NCBI GenBank assembly: GCA_008508345.1
Contig: QNGE01001225.1
Coordinates: forward strand, 91,051 to 155,050
Source: Paragonimus westermani
Lineage: Eukaryota; Platyhelminthes; Trematoda; Plagiorchiida; Troglotrematidae
Reading direction: 5' to 3'
DNA length: 64,000 bases
Under the pieces are notes generated by a model that saw only the letters and a list, made by a program, of their open reading frames with translations, was not told the DNA's origin and did not search any database. Both the position numbers and the translations under genes were made by a program. Shown piece by piece: positions 23,568 through 35,864 of the stretch. Within the stretch, counting starts at the first letter, position 1; the number at the start of each line of letters is the position of its first letter.

Positions 23568-24689
23568 AAACACGTTAGTATAACGCGGCACCAGTGTTGC
23601 GTAATTGTTCGGAGATACACTTCATCACTTCATCTAGTCAATATCAGCATTAAACAAAACACATGAATGAGGGGAGTTAACACTGTATTTTGACTGAATT
23701 CTGAAGAACGACATGTTCATTTATGAGTACTCGAATGAACGCACTGCTGATCAATAAGGGAACAACCAATCAGAACAAACTAAGAACACGGACGTGGGAT
23801 ATACAGGTGGCAATGATGCCCATACAACACCGGAAATCGGGTATTATTCAAGTTCTTACTTATGCGCTTCAAGTCATCTTCTGTACACTGCTACCTTGTT
23901 TCTTGCACATCCTAGGCCGTTCAGCGTGCATCTTGTTGAGAACATCTTTAATGTTATCAGGCCTGCTCACTTATCCTAAAAATTTGTGTGACCGTAGCAA
24001 CCGATTATAACATGATGTTCTGTGTCTCCTTGCCCCAACATAGGGCATGTTGTTCAAAGTCAACTTGGCTTTAAGATGAGATGAGGCCATAAGGCTTGTG
24101 GCGTTATTACAGCGAAAATGCAGACGTGCAGCGTCATGCACAGACTCCAAAAGTTGACACTACAACACTCTTGTGGTGACGATGGTAAATGAACGGATGT
24201 CAAGATCACAGAGCTGTTCATGCAAACGAAAGTGAGTGAACAATGTTCATGTGACTACTTTTGGATATGGTTGCAATGAACACCTCAAGTTCACCCGTGC
24301 CATTTGTCTGTAACCGTGGTTGAACATCACTCAGCCTTGTTCTGTCACATCAAAGAGAACTGTATGGTTCCTAAATATATAACTTTTTGTTTCAAGTTTA
24401 ACACTTTAAAGGGAGATAAATCATTTCACGTGTTTTTACATGGAGGCCATGTATGGAGATTGATTGACACGACATCCAGCTGCCTGAACTTTTATCCCAA
24501 AAAATTCCGAAGGTTATGAAAACACAAGGGGCGTTACGTCAAAATGTTATATCAAGGGCACACATTCCACCATGAGTTATAAAAAAGCAAACTGCGTTCA
24601 AGTGAGTTATGCAGAGTTGGGGCGGATATGCTCAGTTAGTTTCCTTAGGATTCACTCCAGCATGCTTTGCTGTATGGAGCAAGCACACA
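23568..24689. other. Mostly unrecognised
   Basis: 23725-23840 is the second copy of the small repeat seen at 20200-20320. The rest shows no motif. Confidence 0.3.
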
Positions 24690-25081
24690 GGCTCGTCTAC
24701 GTCCGAACCTCAATCGGCCTCACGTTCGGGGGGGCGATGACAAAAACAAGAGGACGGTGGCCCTTCCAATGGATATCCGGCTAAGCACGCCCCAGTTCGC
24801 TCGCGTTGTCAAGCCCAACCACCGTGGACTCATTCAGAAAGCCGCATATGCAACCGCTGTCCGCATATAGGCCGTTAACGTCGTAGGTGTTTGCCAGATT
24901 AAGGACAGACATACACACAGGACATTCTCAACTAGACCTGGGCGATGGGAACCAATCAGATAGAAACTCAAAACTGGCGAATATCGCACGCGAACGATTC
25001 GACCAATTAGGGCAGGCTAGACAGAACAGCCGCCTCATTTCGACCGATTTAGTTGCTGCCACCGCCGCTGCGCCTTAAACG
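24690..25081 (+). promoter_or_regulatory. Putative promoter and 5' UTR of the PLAC8-family gene
   Basis: The 390 bp before the start codon have many more CpG dinucleotides than the surrounding DNA and contain a CCAAT box (24952-24956). No TATA box is evident. The CCAAT word sits in AACCAATCAGA, which also occurs in the small repeats at 20230 and 23763, so it may be repeat-derived. The transcription start is not visible. Confidence 0.3.
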
Positions 25082-25289
25082 ATGGACTACCAGGAGAAGG
25101 TACCTCCGCCTCCTTATCCAGGCATGGCATCCACATCTGTCCCCAAGGCCTCCGCTCCGACCGCTACTCCCCTTCTTTCCCAGCCGAATCAAATAAATGT
25201 GATTGTTAATCAGCCGGAACCGACGCGTGGAACGGGCTATCGCGATTGGCACGATGGATTATGCTCATGTGGCAACAACTGTGGCAATT
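25082..25289 (+). CDS. PLAC8-family gene, exon 1
   Basis: 69 codons plus the first base of the Cys70 codon. It holds the proline-rich N-terminus and the start of the domain (DWHDGLCSCGNNCGN). Splice donor gtaagt begins at 25290. The bases after it give only three more codons before a stop, which supports splicing here. Confidence 0.88.
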
Positions 25290-28200
25290 GTAAGTCACTT
25301 TGATTCGGGCGCACCGATTCAAATACGTTGTATGAATTCCTCGCAGTTGGTTTTCCACTGTTATTTGTCGAATTGGCAATCATTTCGATCTGCCTGTCGA
25401 ATGAACAGTTTTAGTGTCATAGGTAATACAGGTAATAACAAACGACTCAATAGAATCATCAAGCACGTTTTATCGCAGCCTTCATAGTCCAGTACGATTT
25501 GGGCTGATCATACTGATAGAAGTCCGTTAGCTTGAGTCCCCTGCTACTTAAGGCTCACCAGCAGTACCTACACTCTCCCCGGACTCCCATGGTGCCATGC
25601 CGGCGATCCAAATGTGTTCGTATTTTTAGGGGAATAAAGACTAGAACTAATCAGTTTCACCAACAGATGGGGTATGATTAAACGTTTGGACGTGATGATT
25701 CGGTCGTGCCTAATACGAACTCAGCGGTAAACAGTGATCAACACGGTTGCCTCACTAGGACTTAAACCGGAATTCAGATACCGATCGTTGAGAGAATACA
25801 CACCACAGATGGGCTTCAACATGTGTGGAACCGTGGTCCAGTGCATCTTCCACTGAGGTCTTCGTCACAACGAGATTGGACTTCGAGGCGGCGTGACAAC
25901 TTGCGCATCTGAATAACATTTTGGGCTAAACTGGACAGTATGATTACCGACAGTCACTCATACCAGGCAGGCCAATAGGTCTGACAAACTACAGTCTCTG
26001 CTTGTTCTCCAGGTTGGGGATTGGAAGCTTGGAGTCATCTGGAAGGAATGTCAGTTTTACGACATTGCCACTCACCCACTGCCTTGTAGTGCACGCTTTT
26101 GCGACACAGGCTTTGAGTAAAAACCCTACTGGTTCTGTCCAAGTCTGAACTTCTCATCAGAACCTCAGCTCGCATACAATCATGAATATTCACAATTAAT
26201 TAATTTCACACTGCATCGGTCGTTTCGTGGCGTAAATCCGGTCGCCCTGACTGCTGTTTACAACATGGTGAATAGGCAAAAACGTGCTACAATTGATCTT
26301 TTCCTCACTTGAGCCCATCTTAAGCCCCTCCTGACCTCCCACTTTTAGTACTTACTTCGCGAGTCCCACAACAGACAGCTAATCATAATAACACTGTACC
26401 GGTAAGTCCCATCTCTTACCACTCGACGTTCGCACCCCAAAAGAGATAGGTTAACAGGCCACTCTTGCACGAACGTTAGATTCGTGCATGTGGATGTCTA
26501 CTGTATTTCAAGGACTAGAATGCAAGGCAGTAGTCAACGTGTGGAATTAAAAGCACCCGCACTGTCTACCCGATACTTATTATACACTTCGGCTGACTCC
26601 ACTGTCCTCGCCACTTGTCAGGATGGAGTAGGTTTAGTTCTCATCACGACGGCCATAGCCGCATTGTTGGATTGGACTTTTGTTAGCAGTAGATTATGCG
26701 CCATCCGCTTAACAGGCTCTAGATGCAAAACTTTCGGAAGTCTTTACACTGTCTGTTTGTGCTTCAACTGATTGTAATGACGTCGGTGTCAGGCACGTCT
26801 TTTACTCGGATCTGGCTACTCCTTCGGTTGACACGTGGTTCTGATGTATTCATTCTGGCCGGAGATATAAACGCCCAAGTCGGCCGTCTTGGTGAGGCTC
26901 TTGCGAAAACCATAGAATTAGCTTGATTCTAGTCAGTACTAAGGTTCTGGCATCCATTATGCTTCGTCAGCTCGTTACAACTCAAAGACAGACACTATGA
27001 AAGAACACGGAGGGTTTCATCCTAGCTTAGATCATATTGATTTTTTACTCTTCAACCAGTTTTGAAGCAGTATCATGTGTATTGCCGGCGTATTCCTCGA
27101 CTAGAAAGGTGAGTTTGATTCGGTAGATCGATCTACACTTTCAGTCTCCTAGACACAAAGGCGTGCGAATATAATGTCGGCAATTCATTCCTACACTTCA
27201 GCTCATGTGAGGGTTTACGGTTAAACGACTGACTTTTTCAGAACCACCACCGGCTTATGTTAAAGCTGTCCAACCTCACCATTTTTGTTTGATTTCGTCA
27301 GACGAAATAATGAACTGTTTATTACGGCACTCACAAAGTACGGATGTAAACTTCCTACCTGGTAACAGACTGACTAATCTTGATTACGCTGACGACAAGG
27401 TGTTGCTGTTTGACAGCTTTAAGGCAGCACAAACAATGGTTGGCGTTATTCCGCACTGTACGCTTTGCAACATCAAAGTGCAAAGTGCTTCTGCAAGACT
27501 GCTGTGCGTACGTAGATTTGATGTTAGATAGTGAGGTTATGGAAATTTTTGGCCGGTTTGTGGACTAGAGAAGCTGCGTCAACGGTGGCGGATGTGTAGA
27601 GGATGAAATAGAAGCCTGTGTCTCTTAGGCGAGGGGAGTAATCGCCAATCTAGGACACGTCTGGAAGCAGAGAAGCATATCTCTGAGGCCTATGGGTTGC
27701 GTACGTAAGGCAACAATGAGTTCCGTATTACTTTATGAAACGTGGTCGCTCTGGGTAGACGACATGAACTGTCTTCAAATATTTGACCATCGATGGTTGC
27801 GTTCCACTGCAGGCATCGAATAAACAAAGGGTGCTCAACGCAGGGGTTCGACAGCGGGTATTTGGCAGTTATTATCAAGCGTGTTCTTTTGTTCAGTCCT
27901 TACATTTACACAGACTTAGGTAGTTAGACCGTGTACTAAAGATGCCAGCTAATTATGTCATACCGAGCATTCTGCCGCTGCTCCGACTGAGTGGGCAAGG
28001 TGCGAGGTGGACAGATGGTGGCCTGTCGTGATGTTGTTCACCGCGATGTTGGTCACTGTAGGTCGGGTTCGTCTCCCATGCTGGGGACCTCGCTACGGGC
28101 AGAGTCGGTGGCTGGAGATTTCAGGTGGATAACGTGCAATCAACCTTAGTGGCGTGAATGTTTACGCTGTTTGGCCTAGTTGTGATGTGGACTGGTGAAA

Positions 28201-31200
28201 AGCACAACTCTCTTGCTAAGGGTGTCTTCTTTTCACTTTCCAACTGTATGGGTGCCACTTAATCACACTCTTTTTTGAACTTGTGCTGTCTTCTCTTGTT
28301 TTTGGGGTATTGGATGTTTGACGTCAAGTGTTTGTGTATAAACGGTTATTTCTGGTTGATATGCCTCCTTCCTTTCTTCCTTGTGGTTTCGGTTTGGTTT
28401 GTTCCTCCTGGTTGTATGGCAGTTAAACATCAGCGGGAACCACTGATGTGTTGCTCTCTATGATAATGATGATGGTGAGGTTTAACTAAAAGACCGATCT
28501 TATTGTGAAAGCTTAAATTAACCGTAACTGGTATTGACTTTATGGAGTGCACTGACCAGGTTATAGGAGGAGATGCCTACAGGGTTTAAGTTGTTCGTCA
28601 CTGCGATGAAAGCTGTGGACCGTAAACCGGACGCATATTTCGAGATCGACAATTAGTGAGGCTGATTGTCCGGATGAAGAGTACGAACAACCAAGCAACA
28701 CTTCCCTTGGTATGTTTTTGACGAATTGACTACTTTATAGGAGTGTCGCTTCAGATAGTAGCTGACAGTGATTTTTGATTCGTGATTCAGCTTTGTCGTG
28801 GATGGGCGTCAGGTTCAAGTCTGTTTGCAATTATACCAGGTCCGGAGAAAAGCTTTGCTCACGTTGTGTGTGATGTCTTCACCATGCATGGACGAGGCAA
28901 TACCTCAGAGTGCCACATAGAAAAACTGCGCGGAACGGTTACAAGACGCAAACGAACGTGTTGAAATTGTCCGTCGATTTGCAGTTTGCCCATGGATTAC
29001 GGAGTAGGTTGCTCGGTGAAACTTCTATGAAGCGATGATATTGGAATAATAGCTTCTCGTAGCACTGTATCACCGTCGCTTGGGTCAGCAAAGCACAATC
29101 TTTATTTCCCAACACGCTGGTTGCCGTACCACATCCCACTCGCGTTTATGAGCCGGAATTCCGGTGCACAACACACACGCGGTCTTCACCCACACGTCCT
29201 GTGCAATTCGGACCAGTTTGTGTGTGGCTGACGCCGCCTGTGGGGAGTGTCCCGCCCGACATTCCTCGTCCGTTGGTCCGATCTCATTGGGCGATGGTTC
29301 GTTCGGTCGCTGGTGTTGTCCTCACTCCGTCCGCTGTGTGCTTTAACCGTATATCACGACCATATCGAAATATTCCAACGAGTGTCGAAATAATCGCGTC
29401 TCCGATCTGGTCATCTATCCCACTTTGTCTGTCATCTCTCGTTCGCTGGTCCGACCTGGTTAGGCGATGGTTCATCCGGTCACCCATGCTTTCCCCGATC
29501 CGTTCGCTGTGGGTTTTTGGACGTACCTCCTCACCGTGTTGAGATATTTTATCGAGAGTTGGAATAGTCGCACCTCCGGTTTAATAATCCATCACAAAAT
29601 AACGACGTATTTGCGGTTCGATAACAAAGCCCTCCGAAACCGGAGGAGCATACACGGGTTAACATGAATGAAGCAAAATTGTGGGGCATACTCAGCAAAC
29701 TCTGGAAGTGAACACAAATCGCATTTCCCCCCACAATTAATGAACAGTTGAGGTCACTGAAACTGCTTAATATGTGGTAATTGTGTTAGGTTGTCCGAAG
29801 AGAAGACGCTTGTCATAATCAGCTGGGTTCTTTATTTTTATCTTGTTGTAGGTCTCCTAACTGCCTTCTTTTACCCGTGCGTGGAATGCCACATGTATCA
29901 GCGTTATGGAGAATGCTGTTGCACCCCTTGTGTGATTCCCATGTCCGGAATGGTACTCGCTGTGAAGCATCGCAGTCGACATCGAATAGTGGTAAGTTGC
30001 ATGCTGTCGTCCAGTGCACTGGAACAGTTTACAATCTGGAACTATAGAAACGACCAAAAAGTGCACTCCAACAGCTGAGCATAACGTTTAGAGTATGCTT
30101 CATTCCTTTGATCGCCTATAGAGATAGTTCGGTCCCGATGTCCGTATGTGAATTTTCTTGGAACCCTATTTTTGGGTTACACTTCTCCGAAATTCGGCAT
30201 TACAGTTGAATTGAAATTGGGCGGCAATTACTCGTGCATAATACCTGGTGCTCCTGTTCATCCATGATAATAGAAAACCGACTGTGCTTGCATCGTCTCC
30301 ATTTACGCGTACCGCATTTACTGGTTCACTGTCCTGCAGTATGGCCCACGCTGCATGCACATAACGCATTGACGTCGACCGACTTTGTTTCGAATCGATG
30401 ACATAAGTAGCCAGGCTTGGTGGCATTCGAGCACGTTCTCGGGTATGGCATGCACTTTGTACGCACCGTTTGATGAGCTTGTTTTTTATACAAACGGTGA
30501 ACAACTGAGTAACAGATTCCCATGACACAATGGTTTCTCCCCGATCATGGCACCGTGGGAATAACTATGCTGTTCTGACCGGAACGAGGTTATCTTTGGT
30601 CGATGAATGAATGTGGTAGCCTCGTGTTTGCCTGGACTGACCTACTTGGTTTGTCAGGCATCACAGCGATCGTTGTTTGGATGAAATAGCCTTACGTGGC
30701 TGAACTGATCGGTTATGCATTCCCAGCCGTCATTTTAGTAGGCCGGACGAGCATAGGGATACGAACGTGGTGTCCAAATAATCACGGCAATCTAAAGGCG
30801 AGTCCAGTTAGCTTGCTTTACTTTGAGAATGGTCGGAAAGCTTGTATTACTGTAATGTCGTTCAACAGGACTGGGCTCAGATGTCAAAATTAAGGCTTAA
30901 CAATCTTCTTTTAAACTTCAAAACGTCGACAGTATAGTAAATCAAAACCCTTCTAGTGGGACTAGCGTATCAACCATGACAGGAAGTTATCGATAGGCAA
31001 TAGGCATGACCGGCAAATCACCTCCAAACGCCTTGTATAAAAAATGTTCCGTTTGCTCTATCACTTTGAAAGAAGAATAAACAAAACCGCTCTGTTCAGT
31101 CCAATCGAAAACCTTATGATCAAGCCAAAGTCTTCATAGAACTAAATGGCTATCACTTGTATTATTGGTAGAATCTCGGAGGTTGGGATTATTTTAACGT

Positions 31201-32172
31201 AACTAAAAAGTGCTGATCATGAGGCCAATAGATATTTCCGTTAGATGCGATATAGAGGTGATGGTTTTCGGCTGCGGAATGATCCGTCAACTAGTTTCTT
31301 TTGCTTATTCAAAGGCATTAATAACGTAAACTGATAGATGCCAAAGGGATAATTAGCAATAACGACGGCCGCTACAACCACCTGATTTAACACTACTGGA
31401 ATCTCCCTTCTGAAATCAACCGTTGTGAACGATCGGGCGTCCTGTTATTTAATCAAAACTACGGTCCCTTTTTTGTTCTCTCATTCGGACGCTTCACCAT
31501 TCTGCGTTGCAGATCATTACCTCGAAGCCCTTGAAGCCAGAGTTCATAGTATGGCTTAAGGTTGTGGTATATTAGAATCTTGTGAGCAGAGTTTGGCGAT
31601 ATATGGCACTAGTTCTGGGTGGCGAATGTTCTTCCTAGCACTTTTTCCTATTCGTTGATGGACATCGAAGACAACAGCACAGGTCTATTCAGCTTTCATC
31701 CTACCAGAGGGATTTTGATTCCTTTACATTGTGGGCGTTCCAAGGTTTAAAAGTAAACTGTTAAATCTTAATTTCGAGACTTGGGCCCGTTCCCGTTGAA
31801 CAATATTGTAGTCACACAGGCTTCTCGGTCAGTTACAAGATGAAGTTATCTGACTGAGTTTGATTCTGGATGGTTACGACCTCCGTTGCCCGACTCATCT
31901 CCAGGTGGACTTGTTTGTCTGGTCACTAAGCAAACTGGTTTCAAGGTCATGGTTAAAACTCGGCCAGGCCTCGCGGCTAGCTGCTACTTCCCACTTGTTT
32001 ATTGCATTTCTGAGCATTAACTGAGCAGCATTACTCCTAAATCATTTCATGTCCATTTCAGGGCAGTATTTCCGGAGATTGTTGTACATTCATGTGTTGT
32101 GCACCGTGCGCTCTGTGTCGGCTCTATCGGGATATGGTTTATGTAGAAGGCGTCAATGGGACACTTAGTTGA
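25082..32172 (+). CDS. PLAC8-family cysteine-rich protein, three exons, 152 aa
   Basis: Spliced gene: exons 25082-25289, 29852-29991 and 32062-32172. Donors are gtaagt in both introns; acceptors are ttgtag and tttcag. Phases are 1 then 0, and the frame stays open to TGA at 32170. Residues 1-52 are proline-rich and polar with a PPPPYPG motif (8-14), a potential WW-domain ligand. The PLAC8 domain spans about 53-141: W56-H-D-G-L, C61, C63, C67, C70, a hydrophobic stretch C70-C82, a C91-C92-C93..C96 cluster, then G117-S and C123-C124...C128-C129..C132..C135. This Cys-rich layout and the length fit PLAC8/cornifelin proteins, small membrane-associated proteins whose biochemical role is not settled. 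An in-frame TAA lies 6 nt before the ATG, which has A at -3 and G at +4. Family call is firm; orthology to a named member is not. Confidence 0.88.
26420..28476 (+). mobile_element. Degenerate APE-type (CR1/RTE-like) non-LTR retrotransposon in intron 1
   Basis: The order of a LINE polyprotein can be followed across frames. Endonuclease: HVDVYCISRTRMQ (26484), LDWTFVSSRLCAIRL (about 26665), CASTDCNDV (about 26760) and DVFILAGDINAQVGRL (about 26845). RT: VFLD*KGEFDSVDR (about 27090), CPTSPFLFDFV (about 27270) and NRLTNLDYADDKVLLFDSF (from 27361), with the catalytic YADD intact. C-terminal: SVLLYETWSLWVDDMNCLQIFDHRWL (27720-27810) and LKMPANYV. It ends in the same 3' block and ATG-rich tail as copy A at 1-354. 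Many stops and frameshifts; dead. Sense orientation relative to the host gene. Confidence 0.88.
29066..29596 (-). repeat. LTR-like repeat, copy B, in intron 1
   Basis: 531 bp, aligned over its whole length with 4913-5444, including the AAAGCACAATCTTTATT polyadenylation-signal region, GTTTATGAG, CGTACCTCCTCACC and the end CCATCACA. It is more diverged than copies A and C, and its flanks (GCAC and AAAT) do not match, so it is older. It lies just before exon 2 in antisense orientation. Confidence 0.6.
29852..29991 (+). CDS. PLAC8-family gene, exon 2
   Basis: 140 bp between acceptor ttgtag (ending 29851) and donor gtaagt (from 29992). It completes Cys70 and encodes LLTAFFYPCVECHMYQRYGE and a CCCTPC cluster, ending after Val116 in phase 0. 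Confidence 0.88.
29992..32061 (+). other. Intron 2 of the PLAC8-family gene
   Basis: 2070 bp bounded by gtaagt and ccatttcag. No transposon was recognised inside. An antisense frame of 120 codons (30166-30528) has no known motif and I treat it as chance. Confidence 0.75.
32062..32172 (+). CDS. PLAC8-family gene, exon 3 (last)
   Basis: 36 codons and a TGA after acceptor ccatttcag. It encodes GSISGDCCTFMCCAPCALCR, the C-terminal cysteine block typical of the family, then a short tail. It is too short to be seen as an ordinary open frame but joins exon 2 in phase with the expected spacing. Confidence 0.85.
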   Translation, partial: GSISGDCCTFMCCAPCALCRLYRDMVYVEGVNGTLS

Positions 32173-32588
32173 AGAGGATCACTGATATCCGGCTATTTTT
32201 GCTGTTCCGGACATGGCTGCGCCAAATTTTCTACGTGTTGTCCGAACTTTTCAACGGTATGTAATCTTTTTAAATTTATTTTGGACTCTTATGCAAAACT
32301 ATCAGAATGACTGGGATAACGTCTTTCGCATATCGTGTAAACTGTGACACAAACCTGTCCCTACTGTGCGGGAACACACGTAAACACCAATCAGTTCATG
32401 CGGCTTCCCATAGAGAAGAACTATGTATTTCGCTATCTGTTTCCTTCGAAAGAGGAGCTTTGTATTAGCGATGAACTTTTGTGTCATGCTAGTCGATTCG
32501 CGACAGGGTTGCTTTCATTCACAATGGAGGAAGCAGTACTATGTAAGTAGTACCGGAAAAATCACTGTATCTGGATAACATTAGAATG
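32173..32588 (+). other. Probable 3' UTR/downstream flank of the PLAC8-family gene
   Basis: 416 bp from the stop codon to the BEL/Pao insertion. I find no AATAAA or ATTAAA on the + strand here. The first AATAAA downstream is inside the LTR at 32881-32886. Confidence 0.35.
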
Positions 32589-33067
32589 TGTACGATCTTC
32601 CACGAAGACGTTGAGCAACGCGTAGCGACAAACCAATGATCCCAACTATTTAAAACAAGATTGGATCGTAATGTCACGGTACTATTGAACAAATTATTAT
32701 TTAGACAACCTCAACAGTTTCGATCGACAGATCGTTTCCAGGGAATGCGTTACAATTTACTGCTGAACGGGCTAAATATGAACTATAATCACGTAATAAG
32801 GCATTCATACCCGAGTAGTCAACAGGTTCAAAACAATGGGGATGACCCGAGCTCCAAAAAGGGGGTGCACGCACCACTGGAATAAAGTACAATGACCGAC
32901 AACTGGTTATTCGCACAACCATCAAATTGACGTGACGAAACAAAATCGTCTAGGTCAAGGTCCAATTAATGTCCAGAAACAGAGGAGGTTGAATGCAGAG
33001 GGGTGAATATTTAGGGGAATTGGGTTGGGTCGGATTTTCACATGATTGTAGTTCAAAATTCGATACA
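32589..33067 (-). repeat. BEL/Pao 3' LTR (479 bp)
   Basis: Matches 37206-37693 except for four substitutions and absence of the 9 bases CAAAGTGAA. On the + strand it contains AATAAA at 32881-32886, which faces the same way as the upstream PLAC8-family gene. Confidence 0.92.
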
Positions 33068-33385
33068 CCGGGCCACAAAATCCGAACAAGATCGAAGTTT
33101 GCTCGCAGAATGGTGGTTCCACTCAGCTCTGGTTCCCAACCTAACTAGTCACTAGGTCGAAAGATCTCGGACCCAACATTTATCAGGCTTAGGCCGCAAC
33201 ACCACTCCCAAGGAACTATTATACAATGTAAGCCTTTCTCCATGACTCCCACTTCTTGAGCTCCCTAAGTGTCCGACATTGAAGAGCGCGTTTAGGCACA
33301 AGCCGTTCTCCATGACTCACACCTTGCACTCTCAATACGGACTAGGTGTCAGCTGCACTCATCCCGCCTACGTCACTCCTTCCTC

Positions 33386-35839
33386 CTAAAGGCACAGACG
33401 TCTGATATCTCGCTTTACTACGCCGGACTTAGTCCTCACCAAGGTAGTCCGCACTAAATCGTCCTTGTCAGCATCACAAATAACCACCAGACCTAAAGGC
33501 CATGTATTTATTGGTAGGGGTTCTGATGTTATCAATAGGACGTCTCCCGGACAGAAATTGAGTTCTTTACGTATCCACTTCTGCCGTGCTTGCAGGGTGG
33601 GGAGGTATTGTTTCGTCCAGCGACTCCAAAAGAGTCCAGCCAGGTAATTGGCTTACTTCCACCTGTGCTTAAACAGTTGTAACGTCGTCTGATCAGGGCA
33701 GATTCCTTGATTATCTCGCAAGAGCAATATATGATTGGGCGATAATGCCAGTCCGTCTCGAACATATACACGTGTGAACATTGACTTTAAATTAGTAGTC
33801 AAAAGTTCGTAAACACGAACCGCCAGAACCGCAGCAACCAATTCCAATCGGGGAATAGAAATCGCTTTCAATAGAGCCACTCTAGACTTTGCAAACAACA
33901 ATGATGGGCACCGCTCCCCGTTGACTGTGCAGAAGCAAACATAAACCACGGCGCCGTAGCCAACTTCCGATGCATCATAAAAGACGTGCAGTTCCACACT
34001 TTCAGGATCGACAGTTTTATCAGGTCGAATACGGCGGGGGACACGCAAATCGCTTAGGTTGCGTAGGCCACTGTACCAGTCTTCCCACTTACGTTGGTTG
34101 ACAGCACTAACTGGTTCGTCCCAACCCAAACCTTCTTGACACAATGCTTGCAGCAAGCGTTTCACTGGCAGTAATCATGGTGAGACAAATCCTACGGGAT
34201 TGTACAGGGTGGACACGCATGATAATAAGCCTCTTCTGGTAATAAGTTTATCTGGCAGGGAGAAACTCAGCACAAAACAATCAGTTTCCGCGTCCCATTG
34301 AACACCTAGGGTAAGACCAAACGGTAAGGGTTCAGTCCGAATTTCCCGCAAAGGGTCGGCGCGCTCTGAGAGAGGGATGGTATCCACCGCTTCTCTGCTG
34401 TTTGAGACCCACTTCCTCAACCGAAAACCTCCTTTCTGAAGCAGACCACAAACTTGCGTTACGAATCGCTTGGCGACCTCAACGTCCCGCAGTGACATGA
34501 GGCAATCATCAACGTAGAAGTTATCCTTCACTGTTCTCTTCGTCATGTCGTCAAACAGGTGCCCATAATCGTCGGCTGTTTGGCGTAGAGCGAAATTAGT
34601 ACAGAAAGGGGAAGACTTAGCTCCGAACGGATGCGCGCTCATCTGATACTCCGCAGGGTGCACGCCCAGGTTACCATCCGCCCACCAAAGGAAGCGAAAC
34701 GCTCCCCGATCCTTCTCAGGTATTCTTACTTGTAAGAACATTTCCTCAATGTCTGCTGCAACGGCAATAGGTTCTGCTCGAAACCTGAGTAGCACACCTA
34801 CCAGCTTAGCGGTCATATCCAGCCTCTGATGAAGTCTATCGTTCAGCGAGTAACCCTGAAACTTGACCGCACAATCAAAAACAACTCGTAATTTGCCCGG
34901 TTTCTTAGGATTCACCACGGAATGATGTGGTAGATAACACCGTCTGGGGCAAATTTGCTCAGGGTGGCATTTGGGGACCTCTTCTACGTAACCTTTGTCA
35001 ATTTGAGTGCTAATGACTGCACTGTACTGTAACCGCAAATTTTCGTCTTGCAGAAATCTTTTCCGCAGACACGACGATCTTCTTGATGCCAAAGCGTAAT
35101 TATAGCCCCAAATCATCGTCTCGTCCCGCCATGGAGGAGGCACTTCATAATGCCCACTGACTAGCCTCACTGAATTACGCACGATCAACAGAGCTGTGAG
35201 ATCTTCACGTGAAAGAGACGGTTCGGATGTCACGGTATCACTGAACTCCTTATCGTACAACCTGGTGACCATCTCTGTCAGATTAGTTCCATCATGACAG
35301 ACGCAATTAACCGAGACAATTTCACTCGGCTTTCTTTGGAGAGGGCCGCTAAGAACTCAACCAAGTAACGATCTGACTGCATAAGGTTGACCGCGCTTTC
35401 CGAGTTTCTGATCTATAACCCAGTGTGCTTCAGGCACGTCACAGCCGATAAGGATGGTCATCTTTGCGTCGTGAATCTCGTCGAACGGAAGATCTTTCAG
35501 GTGTGACCATCTTTGGGCTTCCTCTATCGACGAGACAGGTCGTAGGGGTAGGTCAGCCACTGAATAAGCGTTGTTGATGTCGACTGTCTCTTGTCCGTCT
35601 AAGGAAACAATCCTCAGGCAGACATGCTTGCAACGGGCGGTGGTTAACCCGTTTACAATTGTGACGGACAAGATGGACTGAGTGCTAGCGACACCGATAC
35701 GCTCGAGTAGATCCTCTTTCACTAGAGTGGTGTCGGAGCCGGGATCTAAGAACGCATACGTTGAGATTGGACCGTGTACCGAGTCGACTTTCACTGGTGC
35801 TATACTCAGCCTTGTATGCTTTTCAACTGTGCTAACCAT
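33386..35839 (-). pseudogene. pol: BEL/Pao pol: protease, RT, RNase H region, C-terminal domain; integrase core deleted
   Basis: One continuous frame on the minus strand with three stops: TGA at 35357-35359, TGA at 34175-34177 and TAA at 33653-33655. Protease: AFLDPGSDTTLV (about 35750) with the catalytic Asp. RT: KLRVVFDCAVKFQGYSLND, AADIEEMFLQVRIP and the catalytic NFYVDDCLMS (about 34510). RNase H/A17 region: LHVFYDASEVGYGAVVYV and SIPRLELVAAVLAVRVYELL. Just after FTRVYV (about 33770) the sequence jumps to LSPNHILLLRDNQG, start of the DUF5641-like end, so the rest of RNase H and the integrase are gone with the frame kept. The end WPLGLVVICDADKDDLVR...RRLCL stops at TAG 33386-33388. The stops fit single transitions at Trp and Gln codons. 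Confidence 0.88.
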
Positions 35840-35864
35840 ATTACAAGTAGCTTGATGTCCATTA

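Noticed and set aside
30166..30528. 120-codon antisense frame in intron 2
   Set aside because: No recognisable motif or transcription signal; length is within chance for this base composition.
33653..35839. TGA codons in pol read as recoded Trp
   Set aside because: Flatworm nuclear genes use the standard code. A TAA also interrupts the same frame, so decay is the simpler explanation.
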